NCBI RefSeq assembly: GCF_012641465.1
Contig: NZ_JABAIK010000017.1
Span: 1-64,000 of the forward strand
Origin: Vibrio agarilyticus
GTDB lineage: Bacteria; Pseudomonadota; Gammaproteobacteria; Enterobacterales; Vibrionaceae
DNA: 64,000 nt
Direction: 5' to 3'
The translations under genes and the position numbers were made by a program. This document shows, in pieces, positions 45,185 through 53,109 of the stretch. Every line of letters starts with the position of its first letter. Positions within the stretch are counted from its first letter, which is position 1. Below the pieces are notes generated by a model. That model was not told where the DNA came from, ran no database searches, and saw only the letters and a list, made by a program, of their open reading frames with translations.

Positions 45185-48040
45185 ATGAAAAGAACAGCAT
45201 TATCTCTTGCTCTAGCGGCAAGTTTTCTATCGCTTTATGGATGTTCAAGTGGCGGGAGTGATATCGCCTCTAATACAGATGTTGGACAGCTAGCAGCGGA
45301 GAGTTTTATCCATAACGGTCTGTTGCCCAATATGACGGCATCAAATGCTAAGACATCGACAGCAAAAGCTGGCGATGTATCTCTACTGACGGTCGATTTT
45401 GACAGCGTATCGGAAGAGAACAAATTTAAGATTTGGCCACATATCCGCTTTGCACCTAAGTCGGGTCATTGGAACTGGAATGATAAAGGTAGCCTGAAAG
45501 TTTTAGTTAAAAACCCATCGGATAGCGATCCGCTAAGTTTAGTGTTTAAGTTATCAGATAGGGTGGGAATGGTGGGCTCAGCGCCCAATGCACTTAATTA
45601 TGCCTTCCAACTTCAAGCGGGTGAAGAGCGCGAAGTTGAGCTGTTATTCAATGGCACCCAAAGGCAGTTGCCAGGCTATTTTGGTGGCGAAAAATTGGAT
45701 TTAAAAACAATCAGTGAATTCCAAGTGTATGTACAAGGACCTGCGGATGCACAACAAGCGGCACTCAGTCAGTTTGAGCTTGTTGGTGCAACGGGAGATT
45801 TTATTGCCTCTGATGTGGTAGAAATAGACGCTGGCCCTATCCCAACCGTTGCCACGTTAAGTCAATTTGAAACAGGCAATACTAGTATGGTGTTCAAAGA
45901 CCTCAGTAATGCTAGCCAAATAAAAGTCGTGGACGGAAAAAATCAGGATAAGGCGTTAGAGGTAGTGTTTAGTCAAGCCTCGGATTATCCAAGTATCGCA
46001 TTTCGTCCCAGCCAGCCTTGGGATTGGTCTAAACAGGGCAGCTTTAACCTAGCGTTTGATATTGAAAACCCAACTGACGACCCGGTGCAAGTATATGTGC
46101 GTGTCGACCAGGGCGATCATCAAGTGTTTGGCGGTACCGCAGATGGCGTTACAGACAGCATGGTCGGCTCTATGGCGATTACTCCAAACTCCGATAGTAC
46201 CTACTATATGGCGCTCACTAAACCAAGCCAAGATGCAGTCTCTGGTATGCGAGGTGAGCCACCAAGAGCTAGCTATAACGCTCAAGCGATTACTTATTCT
46301 TGGGGTGAGGAAGAGCTAGATAAATTAGACAGCATCTACACCGTTCAGTTGTTCCTTATGCAGCCCAACAAAGACTATAAGTTGGTGGTTAACAACTTAC
46401 GCTTGATCCCTGATCTTGTCTCGGATACTAGTCGCTTTGATGGCCTTATCGATCAGTTTGGTCAATACATAGGTTCAGATTGGCCAGAGAAAGTGCACTC
46501 TTTGGATGAACTGCAACAGCAAGGTCAACAAGAGTTAGCCGAGCGCGGTAAAGCAAAACAGAACACAGATCGCAGTAAATTTGGTGGTTGGAGCGAAGGG
46601 CCAAAATTTGAGGCCACGGGCTTTTTCCGAGTCGAGAAGACGAATGGTCAGTGGAATATGATTGATCCGGAAGGCAATATCTATTTTATGACGGGTATCG
46701 ATAACTTCCGTACTACCGACACCATGACCATCACAGGTGTGGATTATCAGCAGCCAGAGGGGCGTCAAGGTGGAGAGGTAAAATCAAAATTACGACGTTC
46801 CCTGTTTACTTGGTTGCCAGAAGAGGACTCCCCACTAGCTCAGGCATACGATTATGTTCCATTTGTACACAAAGGGGCGGTAGAAAAGGGGGAGGTATTT
46901 AGCTTCTATCTAGCGAACTTGATGCGTAAGTACAATACCGATTCCGCTCAAGAAGCGCTCGATATCTGGCGTGATGTCTCGTTAGATCGTAACTTGGAGT
47001 GGGGCTTTACCTCACTAGGTAACTGGGCTGACCCCTCTTTTTATGGTAACGAGCGCGTCCCCTATGTTGCAAATGGCTGGACCATGTTTGGTGGCGAGTT
47101 CAAGAAAATTAGCTCAGGGAATGATTATTGGGGACCCATTCCCGACCCCTTTGACCCAGCATTTAAGCAAGCAGCACAAAACACCGTGGATAAAATAGCC
47201 ACTGAAGTAGAAGTTAACGATCCTTGGCTTATCGGTGTCTTCATTGATAATGAAATGAGTTGGGGTAATACGGCAAATGAAGCTAACCGTTATGGTTTAG
47301 TTGTCAATGCGCTAAGTTATGATGCAGCACAAAGTCCCGCTAAAAAAGCGCTCACAGACTATTTGCAGCAAGAGTATAAAACAGTCGATAACCTAGCTCA
47401 AAAATGGGGTCAAGATATCAACTCTTGGGATAGTTTCGCTGCGGGTTTTGACTACCGTGACACTCTAAACCCAGCAATGAAAGCGGATTATGGTCAGATG
47501 TTAGAAATGATCGCTTCTCAGTATTTTTCTGTGGTGCAGCAAGAAGTCGCTCGGGTATTACCAAATCACATGTATTTAGGTGCGCGGTTTGCTGATTGGG
47601 GGATCACTCCTGAAGTAGCAAAAGGTGCGGCACCTCACGTTGATGTGATGAGTTATAACCTCTACGCCAATGATCTAAAATCGAAAGGTGATTGGAGTCG
47701 ACTGCCAAAATTGGATAAACCATCAATTATTGGTGAATTCCACTTTGGTTCTACAGATACAGGACTGTTCCACGGTGGTATTGTGACCACGCCGAACCAA
47801 AAAGAGCGCGGTAAGATGTTTACCCACTATATGAACAGTATATTGGAGAACCCATACTTTGTTGGTGCGCATTGGTTCCAGTACACAGATTCGCCAGCAA
47901 CAGGGCGAGCTTGGGATGGTGAAAACTACAATGTGGGCTTTGTCACCGTTACCGATACACCATATCGAGAGCTAGTTAAGCAAGCGACTCAGTTCAATCG
48001 AACTATGTATCCAAAACGATTAGCGCTGCAAAATCAATAG
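45185..48040 (+). CDS. GH50 beta-agarase, predicted outer-membrane lipoprotein
   Basis: A 951-residue GH50 enzyme with a lipoprotein signal (SFLSLYGC, then SSGG) and no Asp at +2, so outer-membrane anchoring is likely. CBM-like sandwiches fill about residues 60-410. The catalytic pair is E690 (FIDNEMSWG) and E851 (IIGEFHFG). It closely resembles the enzymes at 53110-55980 and 16161-19034. It is the last gene of the operon with the CoA-transferases, before a strong terminator, so that block is expressed together with an agarase. Confidence 0.93.
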   Translation: MKRTALSLALAASFLSLYGCSSGGSDIASNTDVGQLAAESFIHNGLLPNMTASNAKTSTAKAGDVSLLTVDFDSVSEENKFKIWPHIRFAPKSGHWNWNDKGSLKVLVKNPSDSDPLSLVFKLSDRVGMVGSAPNALNYAFQLQAGEEREVELLFNGTQRQLPGYFGGEKLDLKTISEFQVYVQGPADAQQAALSQFELVGATGDFIASDVVEIDAGPIPTVATLSQFETGNTSMVFKDLSNASQIKVVDGKNQDKALEVVFSQASDYPSIAFRPSQPWDWSKQGSFNLAFDIENPTDDPVQVYVRVDQGDHQVFGGTADGVTDSMVGSMAITPNSDSTYYMALTKPSQDAVSGMRGEPPRASYNAQAITYSWGEEELDKLDSIYTVQLFLMQPNKDYKLVVNNLRLIPDLVSDTSRFDGLIDQFGQYIGSDWPEKVHSLDELQQQGQQELAERGKAKQNTDRSKFGGWSEGPKFEATGFFRVEKTNGQWNMIDPEGNIYFMTGIDNFRTTDTMTITGVDYQQPEGRQGGEVKSKLRRSLFTWLPEEDSPLAQAYDYVPFVHKGAVEKGEVFSFYLANLMRKYNTDSAQEALDIWRDVSLDRNLEWGFTSLGNWADPSFYGNERVPYVANGWTMFGGEFKKISSGNDYWGPIPDPFDPAFKQAAQNTVDKIATEVEVNDPWLIGVFIDNEMSWGNTANEANRYGLVVNALSYDAAQSPAKKALTDYLQQEYKTVDNLAQKWGQDINSWDSFAAGFDYRDTLNPAMKADYGQMLEMIASQYFSVVQQEVARVLPNHMYLGARFADWGITPEVAKGAAPHVDVMSYNLYANDLKSKGDWSRLPKLDKPSIIGEFHFGSTDTGLFHGGIVTTPNQKERGKMFTHYMNSILENPYFVGAHWFQYTDSPATGRAWDGENYNVGFVTVTDTPYRELVKQATQFNRTMYPKRLALQNQ

Positions 48041-48063
48041 CAGTTGATGTTAGATTAATTATG

Positions 48064-48085
48064 CCCCCTTTCATAGGGGGTTTTT
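48064..48085 (+). terminator. terminator of the CoA-transferase/GH50 operon
   Basis: The stem CCCCCT/AGGGGG with a 5-base loop, followed by TTTTT, 24 bases beyond the stop. Confidence 0.9.
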
Positions 48086-48239
48086 AGTATGCTTAGATCA
48101 TAGAATTAAATGATAGCTATTGATTAATTAATATATTGTTCGAAAATTACCTTAAAGCTAATTTATTTAATATTAGATACGTTAAATTAATCACCTTCGA
48201 TAGGTTATTATAGTGTGTAAATAAGTAAAGGGATGAATA

Positions 48240-48737
48240 ATGTCTAAGCACTACTTTTTAATACTACTTGTGACACTCTCCTCTTGGGCCAATGCATGTG
48301 CACTGCACTATGGAACTAATGTCGCCATAATTGGTACCAATGAAGTGCAAGAAGTGGTGAGAGGGATAGTCAAAGCAAGAAAAAAACATATGCTTGAGAA
48401 TCAAGCTAAACCTAAGCATTTTATGAAGTTTTCCTTGGAGAATAGACTCGGTTATGCTTATCCAAATCGATTGGACTTTGCGCTACTAGAGCCGATAAGT
48501 CGTCACTATAGTCAAGTGGTTAGCGCAGCAAAACCTCGTTTGACAGTGTTAAATGAGTTGCCATCAGAACAAGATTTACTATTAATTACTGAGCTAGATA
48601 TTCTTGATGCTTTGGCTACGGGGAAATTAACTTGGCCACAAGCAAAAAATAAAAAGTTAGTTACTTTTCGAGGGCCAGAAGAAAAGGTTTCTGATATAGA
48701 AAAATGGTTTAGCTATATCTTTGATGAGTCTGTATAA
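48240..48737 (+). CDS. small secreted protein of unknown function
   Basis: A 165-residue protein with a signal peptide (MSKHYFLILLVTLSSWANA), starting the mature chain near CALHYG. I do not recognise the family. It is rich in basic residues in the first half (KARKKHM) and has no further cysteine after the N-terminal one. The start follows AAAGGG by about eight bases. It stands alone between two terminators and faces the cytoplasmic GH50 gene convergently. No cluster operator is in front, so it may be unrelated to agar use. Confidence 0.7.
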   Translation: MSKHYFLILLVTLSSWANACALHYGTNVAIIGTNEVQEVVRGIVKARKKHMLENQAKPKHFMKFSLENRLGYAYPNRLDFALLEPISRHYSQVVSAAKPRLTVLNELPSEQDLLLITELDILDALATGKLTWPQAKNKKLVTFRGPEEKVSDIEKWFSYIFDESV

Positions 48738-48773
48738 AAATACTTTTCTTTCAGATTTTTATGATTGAAAAAA

Positions 48774-48798
48774 TAGCGGCATACATTGTATGCCGCTA
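48774..48798. terminator. bidirectional terminator between convergent genes
   Basis: An 11-bp perfect stem (TAGCGGCATAC/GTATGCCGCTA, 3-base loop) with an A6 run on its left, which reads as T6 on the minus strand. It terminates the leftward GH50 gene and probably the small rightward gene too. Confidence 0.85.
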
Positions 48799-48817
48799 TA
48801 AATTAATAAAAGCACCA

Positions 48818-51100
48818 CTACTTTTTATTAATACGACGCTTATACATATTGCTGTGTAAACGTTTTGCTGCTTCAACCATAGGTTGATAAGGAACATCGG
48901 CTACAGAGACAAAGCCAACGTTGTAGTTCTCACCGTCATATGAGCGGCCGGTAATTGGAGAGTCGATATATTGGAACCAGTGAGCGCCAACAAAGTATGG
49001 ATTATCGATCACCGACTGCATATAAGACTCATACATCTCACCGCGTTCAGTCTGATCGTGAGCACAAACTAAACCTGGATGGTACACACCAGTATCTTTG
49101 GCACCAATATGGAATTCACCAATGATACTTGGCATATCAACGTCAGCGAGGAACTCCCACGCTTTAGGGTGCAGCCCTTCTTTGTAATAGTTGTAGCTGA
49201 TCACATCACAATGCTTAGCTGCCGCTCGCACTACATCCGGCGTCATACCCCAATCGGCAAAACGCACCCCAAGGTATAGGTGGTTGGGTAAATGCTTTTT
49301 AAGGGCACAGTTAACGATACGGAAATATTCACTAGCATAGGTTTCTAACAGCAATCCATAGTCACTTAACTGCGCTTCGTTGTGCTCTAGACCAGAAAGT
49401 CCGTCAGAAACCGCATCCCATGACGCAATGTCAGTACCCCAACGGGCATTGAGGGCGGTGATATCGACGTATTTGTCTTTGAGTGTTTGCGTGAACACAG
49501 CCTTAGTTGGAGACTCGCTATCACTGCGGCTTAGGGTATGAATAGCAATACCATGCTGCCCCTCAATAGTGCCCATTCGTCCCCATGATTTTTCGTTGTC
49601 GATAAAGATACCGACGCACCAAGGTGAGCCTTTCATCTCATTTTTAACTTGCTGTACAGTGACTTCTGCACGCTCGGCAAACACAGGATCAAACGGGTCG
49701 GGCAGTGGCGACCAGAAGTCATCGCCGCTACTCACGGTTTTGAAGTTGCCAATAATCCAGCCGTTAGCGAAAAATGGGATTCGGTCGTTGCTGTAAAACT
49801 CAGGCGCATTCCAGTTGCCTAGAGAGGTAAAACCCCAATTCAACATACGATCTACAGTGACTTCTCGCCATTTTTCTAGGTAGTTTTTCTTGCCATATTT
49901 TCGTTCTAGGTTGGCGGCATAGAAACTGAACGTTTCTCCGCGGTCGACGGCACCATCAAATAACTCACGCATATAGGCGTAGTGTTCACCTAGTGGCTCA
50001 TCGTAGGAAGGGAGCCATTGAAAACAGTCGCGGCGGACTTTACTGGCAACAAAGGCCGTTTGCTTAGCTTCATCGGAGACGGTCAGTTTTTCAATCGAGT
50101 CTTCTGGAGTTAAATCGGCAGGATCGCGCTGAGGAACTAGCGAGTTATCGTAGTCATTACCGGTAATCGTGTAGGCGTTGGCTAGGCGAATGACATCAAT
50201 GCCAGTAGCAAAGTATGGGTAGCCTTCAGGATCGATAAGTGACCATTTTCCATCGATTTTTTGAGTTCGGAAGTAGCCGGTTGCTTGATACTGTTTTCCG
50301 TCTTTATAGCCCGAAAACTTGGAACGGTCAGACATAGCTCCTTGCTTTAGGGATTCAAGCTCTTGCTCCATAAAATCTTGCAGTTCCTCAGTTGAGTGGA
50401 CTTTTTCTTGGTACTCAACATGTTCGTTCTGACCAAATTTATCAATCACATGAGTAAAATAATTAGGGTTAATGTCTGGACTTTGCATTAGGCGGAAGTC
50501 GGAGAATATAAGATTGTGATCAATTAAAGTACCATGAACGCTGAGTTCGATATGATCGATACTAGAAACGTCAATATTCATAGAGCCCCACATCCAAGTC
50601 GCATAGATATGCGGGCTATTCCATGGGGCAGGGTTAGAGCGCAAACCAGTATAATAGTTGGTTCTGCCTTTAAGTAACTCCCCCTTAAGCTCAACCATAT
50701 AGGTTTTTAAGCTATTACCCTGAACATTGATACAACGGCTATGCATTTGACCATTATGGTCAAACAGGTTGATAAAAACTTGAGTGGACCGTTTATTTAG
50801 ATTTTGCACATCAAACGCAAAGCAGAAGCTAGAAAGTTCGCTCCAGTCCCATACTACGCCTGTTTCTGGTCTCAGATACATAGAGGTGTAGAAGTTGTCT
50901 TTACTTTTGCAATGAACTTTTATAGCCAAAGCTTCTGTGGGTGTTTCAACCAACTCAGCTTGCATATTTTTAAAGTCAAAATTCTTAGTTAGTGTGGACT
51001 TATCCTTGCAAAATAAAGGGATCGAGGTGTCGTGTTCTGTTTGATAGCGAAAATCTTCAATCTTAGGCTTCATACTTGGCTGTTCCATAAATACATGCAT
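48818..51100 (-). CDS. GH50 agarase/oligosaccharide hydrolase, cytoplasmic
   Basis: A 760-residue GH50 enzyme without a signal peptide and about 190 residues shorter at the N-terminus than its exported relatives, keeping only one sandwich domain (about 30-225). The catalytic pair is E503 (FIDNEKSWG) and E662 (IIGEFHIG). A cytoplasmic place suggests it trims imported neoagaro-oligosaccharides to neoagarobiose for GH117. Three in-frame ATGs compete: 51100, 51088 and 51073. The last has GGAA upstream and starts MKPKIEDF; the longest is listed. An operator lies 24 bases upstream. Confidence 0.9.
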   Translation of the reverse strand: MHVFMEQPSMKPKIEDFRYQTEHDTSIPLFCKDKSTLTKNFDFKNMQAELVETPTEALAIKVHCKSKDNFYTSMYLRPETGVVWDWSELSSFCFAFDVQNLNKRSTQVFINLFDHNGQMHSRCINVQGNSLKTYMVELKGELLKGRTNYYTGLRSNPAPWNSPHIYATWMWGSMNIDVSSIDHIELSVHGTLIDHNLIFSDFRLMQSPDINPNYFTHVIDKFGQNEHVEYQEKVHSTEELQDFMEQELESLKQGAMSDRSKFSGYKDGKQYQATGYFRTQKIDGKWSLIDPEGYPYFATGIDVIRLANAYTITGNDYDNSLVPQRDPADLTPEDSIEKLTVSDEAKQTAFVASKVRRDCFQWLPSYDEPLGEHYAYMRELFDGAVDRGETFSFYAANLERKYGKKNYLEKWREVTVDRMLNWGFTSLGNWNAPEFYSNDRIPFFANGWIIGNFKTVSSGDDFWSPLPDPFDPVFAERAEVTVQQVKNEMKGSPWCVGIFIDNEKSWGRMGTIEGQHGIAIHTLSRSDSESPTKAVFTQTLKDKYVDITALNARWGTDIASWDAVSDGLSGLEHNEAQLSDYGLLLETYASEYFRIVNCALKKHLPNHLYLGVRFADWGMTPDVVRAAAKHCDVISYNYYKEGLHPKAWEFLADVDMPSIIGEFHIGAKDTGVYHPGLVCAHDQTERGEMYESYMQSVIDNPYFVGAHWFQYIDSPITGRSYDGENYNVGFVSVADVPYQPMVEAAKRLHSNMYKRRINKK

Positions 51101-51124
51101 TATTGTTGAACAATACTACCCTAA

Positions 51125-51136
51125 TTGATTGACCAA
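51125..51136. promoter_or_regulatory. cluster operator before cytoplasmic GH50
   Basis: TTGATTGACCAA, 11 of 12 positions, begins 24 bases upstream of the leftward start. Confidence 0.5.
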
Positions 51137-51440
51137 TTGTTGATGAACGTCGCAACTTTTGGAATTTATTTAAATGCAGTGAATATAGAAAATCTTAGAT
51201 CTTTACACTTTACTGACTTTTTTGCAAATAAATATTCTGAATTTGTGAGGCTATCATTTTCTTTTAAATCATATGGTTAGGTTGTTTGTTTCTCATCTAT
51301 CTACTGAGTTTATTTATTGATACTTTAAGAAACTTTGATTGTACTTTGTATGGAAAATTGTGGTTCAGATTCGTAATTATATTGTCATTTAATTGAAAAG
51401 GTCGATCTTTGGGTTCAATTGTTAACCTTGTCACGGTAAA

Positions 51441-51452
51441 TTGGATAACCAG
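51441..51452. promoter_or_regulatory. cluster operator before porin operon
   Basis: TTGGATAACCAG, 10 of 12 positions, 121 bases before the porin start. The 470-base divergent region otherwise shows no gene. Confidence 0.5.
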
Positions 51453-51573
51453 TTGTTATTGTATAGACAGAAACAACGATAATGCTACCTAAAAACATCA
51501 AGCATTAGCTAATTATGTACACCTTAGTTTACGAGTATTTTGACATCTCGTTTTTAAGGATCAGTGTTTAAAA

Positions 51574-53031
51574 ATGGGTAAAACAATGAAAAAAACAATC
51601 TCATCTCTATCTGTGCTAGCAGTTGCTATTGGAATCGCTGTTACACAGCCAATTCATGCTGGTGAAATCCAGTATGTGGAAGGCCTAAAAACGTCTGGTT
51701 ATGGTAGAGCGGCGTTTGGTGCTACAAGTGATCGCCTTGTAAGCCGCGAAGCTGAGAAAGCCGATAATGGTATGAATATTATTGCAACCGCGGGTAATCC
51801 ATATAAACCAACGGGCAATTTAGGTAACCGAGGAAGTCAACTAGAGCTTCATGTTGATTATGGTATTACCAATAATGATATGAACTGGGTAACCCATATC
51901 AATTTATTTACTGGTGCAAGTGATTTTAAATCGGGTTCAACTGAGAGTGATTACTTCTATTTAGATGAGTGGTGGGTAAGCGGTACTGGTATTTTTCCTT
52001 CAAACCCAGAAGCTGGTATTTGGATGGGTAAGCGTTATTACGGACGTTATGAGAACTCATTGAACGGTTACCAGCATGTTAATGCTGACGGTATTGGTGT
52101 TGGTGTCGACAATCTTAATCTTGGTTTTGGTAAGTTAAACGTTGCGGTCGTGAAAGATGGTTGGGGTAAGAATAGCCATAAATATTGTACAGCTTGGGAT
52201 GCAGATTGGAATTGTACAAGTGAAAATGGATGGGGAGGTTCGTATTATTCGCTAGTGTCTAAGCTTCATGGTGTTAACCTTGCTAATGACATTAATGGTG
52301 ATTTATTCGCCACTTATCGTACTTACATTGGTTCTGATGGCGACATGGAGCCTAATCCAGAACAACCAGGCTATATGACAGCAAAAGATAATCACCCTGA
52401 TGGCTTCCAAGTTGGTTTTGCAATAAAACAAGGGGACTGGGGTGAATTTAATCGCTTAGTGGCACGTTATGGTTATAAAGCGCCATCTTCTATTACTCAA
52501 AGTTGGTTACCGATTCCAAGTTATCAATACGGCGGCTTCTTTGATGGTATGCAAGAGTTTGGCGAGCATTACCGCGTACAATATGCGCTATCTCATGAAA
52601 CGGCTGTGTATAACGAGAACGTAGCGGACTTATCGAAGAGTGCTGAACAACCCTATGATAAGAGTGTTTGGAACCAAGCTGTTGTGCGTGGTACCTATAT
52701 TTGGAATCAGCGTTTCTCAACGAATTTAGAACTGGCTTACGATATGATGGATTTTGATGTTAAGTCATCAGTCCGTTCACAAAATCCAGACTTTAAGTCT
52801 GGCACAAATTCTTCTTATAAAATCACTTTAGCTCAAGATTTTCATATCGGTGGTGGCTTCTGGGATCGTCCTGTTATTCGTTTCTTTGTGACCTACGGCA
52901 AGTTAGATACAGAAACAACGGCATACACCAAAACTCCAACTTGGAGCCTTGAAAACGTATCTAATTTGATCAGCGAACCGGGTAAACGTGACGCCACTAC
53001 TGTGGGCGTGATGTTCGAAACTTGGTGGTAA
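51574..53031 (+). CDS. maltoporin-like outer-membrane porin (LamB type)
   Basis: A 485-residue outer-membrane protein. The signal peptide ends at PIHA, followed by GYGRAAFGATSD, a first beta strand typical of LamB/sugar porins. Alternating aromatic strands and a terminal aromatic strand (GVMFETWW) mark a beta barrel. It would let neoagaro-oligosaccharides enter the periplasm. Two starts four codons apart (51574, 51586) are both possible. It heads an operon with the GH50 lipoprotein and the CBM protein and is preceded by a cluster operator, so it is likely the agar-specific porin of this strain. Confidence 0.87.
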   Translation: MGKTMKKTISSLSVLAVAIGIAVTQPIHAGEIQYVEGLKTSGYGRAAFGATSDRLVSREAEKADNGMNIIATAGNPYKPTGNLGNRGSQLELHVDYGITNNDMNWVTHINLFTGASDFKSGSTESDYFYLDEWWVSGTGIFPSNPEAGIWMGKRYYGRYENSLNGYQHVNADGIGVGVDNLNLGFGKLNVAVVKDGWGKNSHKYCTAWDADWNCTSENGWGGSYYSLVSKLHGVNLANDINGDLFATYRTYIGSDGDMEPNPEQPGYMTAKDNHPDGFQVGFAIKQGDWGEFNRLVARYGYKAPSSITQSWLPIPSYQYGGFFDGMQEFGEHYRVQYALSHETAVYNENVADLSKSAEQPYDKSVWNQAVVRGTYIWNQRFSTNLELAYDMMDFDVKSSVRSQNPDFKSGTNSSYKITLAQDFHIGGGFWDRPVIRFFVTYGKLDTETTAYTKTPTWSLENVSNLISEPGKRDATTVGVMFETWW

Positions 53032-53065
53032 TTGCAAATCACGAACACCCTACAACACTATATCA

Positions 53066-53087
53066 AGGCGCTCTTTTCTGAGCGCCT
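53066..53087 (+). terminator. intergenic hairpin between porin and GH50
   Basis: An 8-bp perfect stem (AGGCGCTC/GAGCGCCT, 6-base loop) without a T tract. It more likely tunes or protects the porin mRNA than ends transcription fully. Confidence 0.5.
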
Positions 53088-53109
53088 ATCTCAAAAGTGG
53101 TAATTTATT

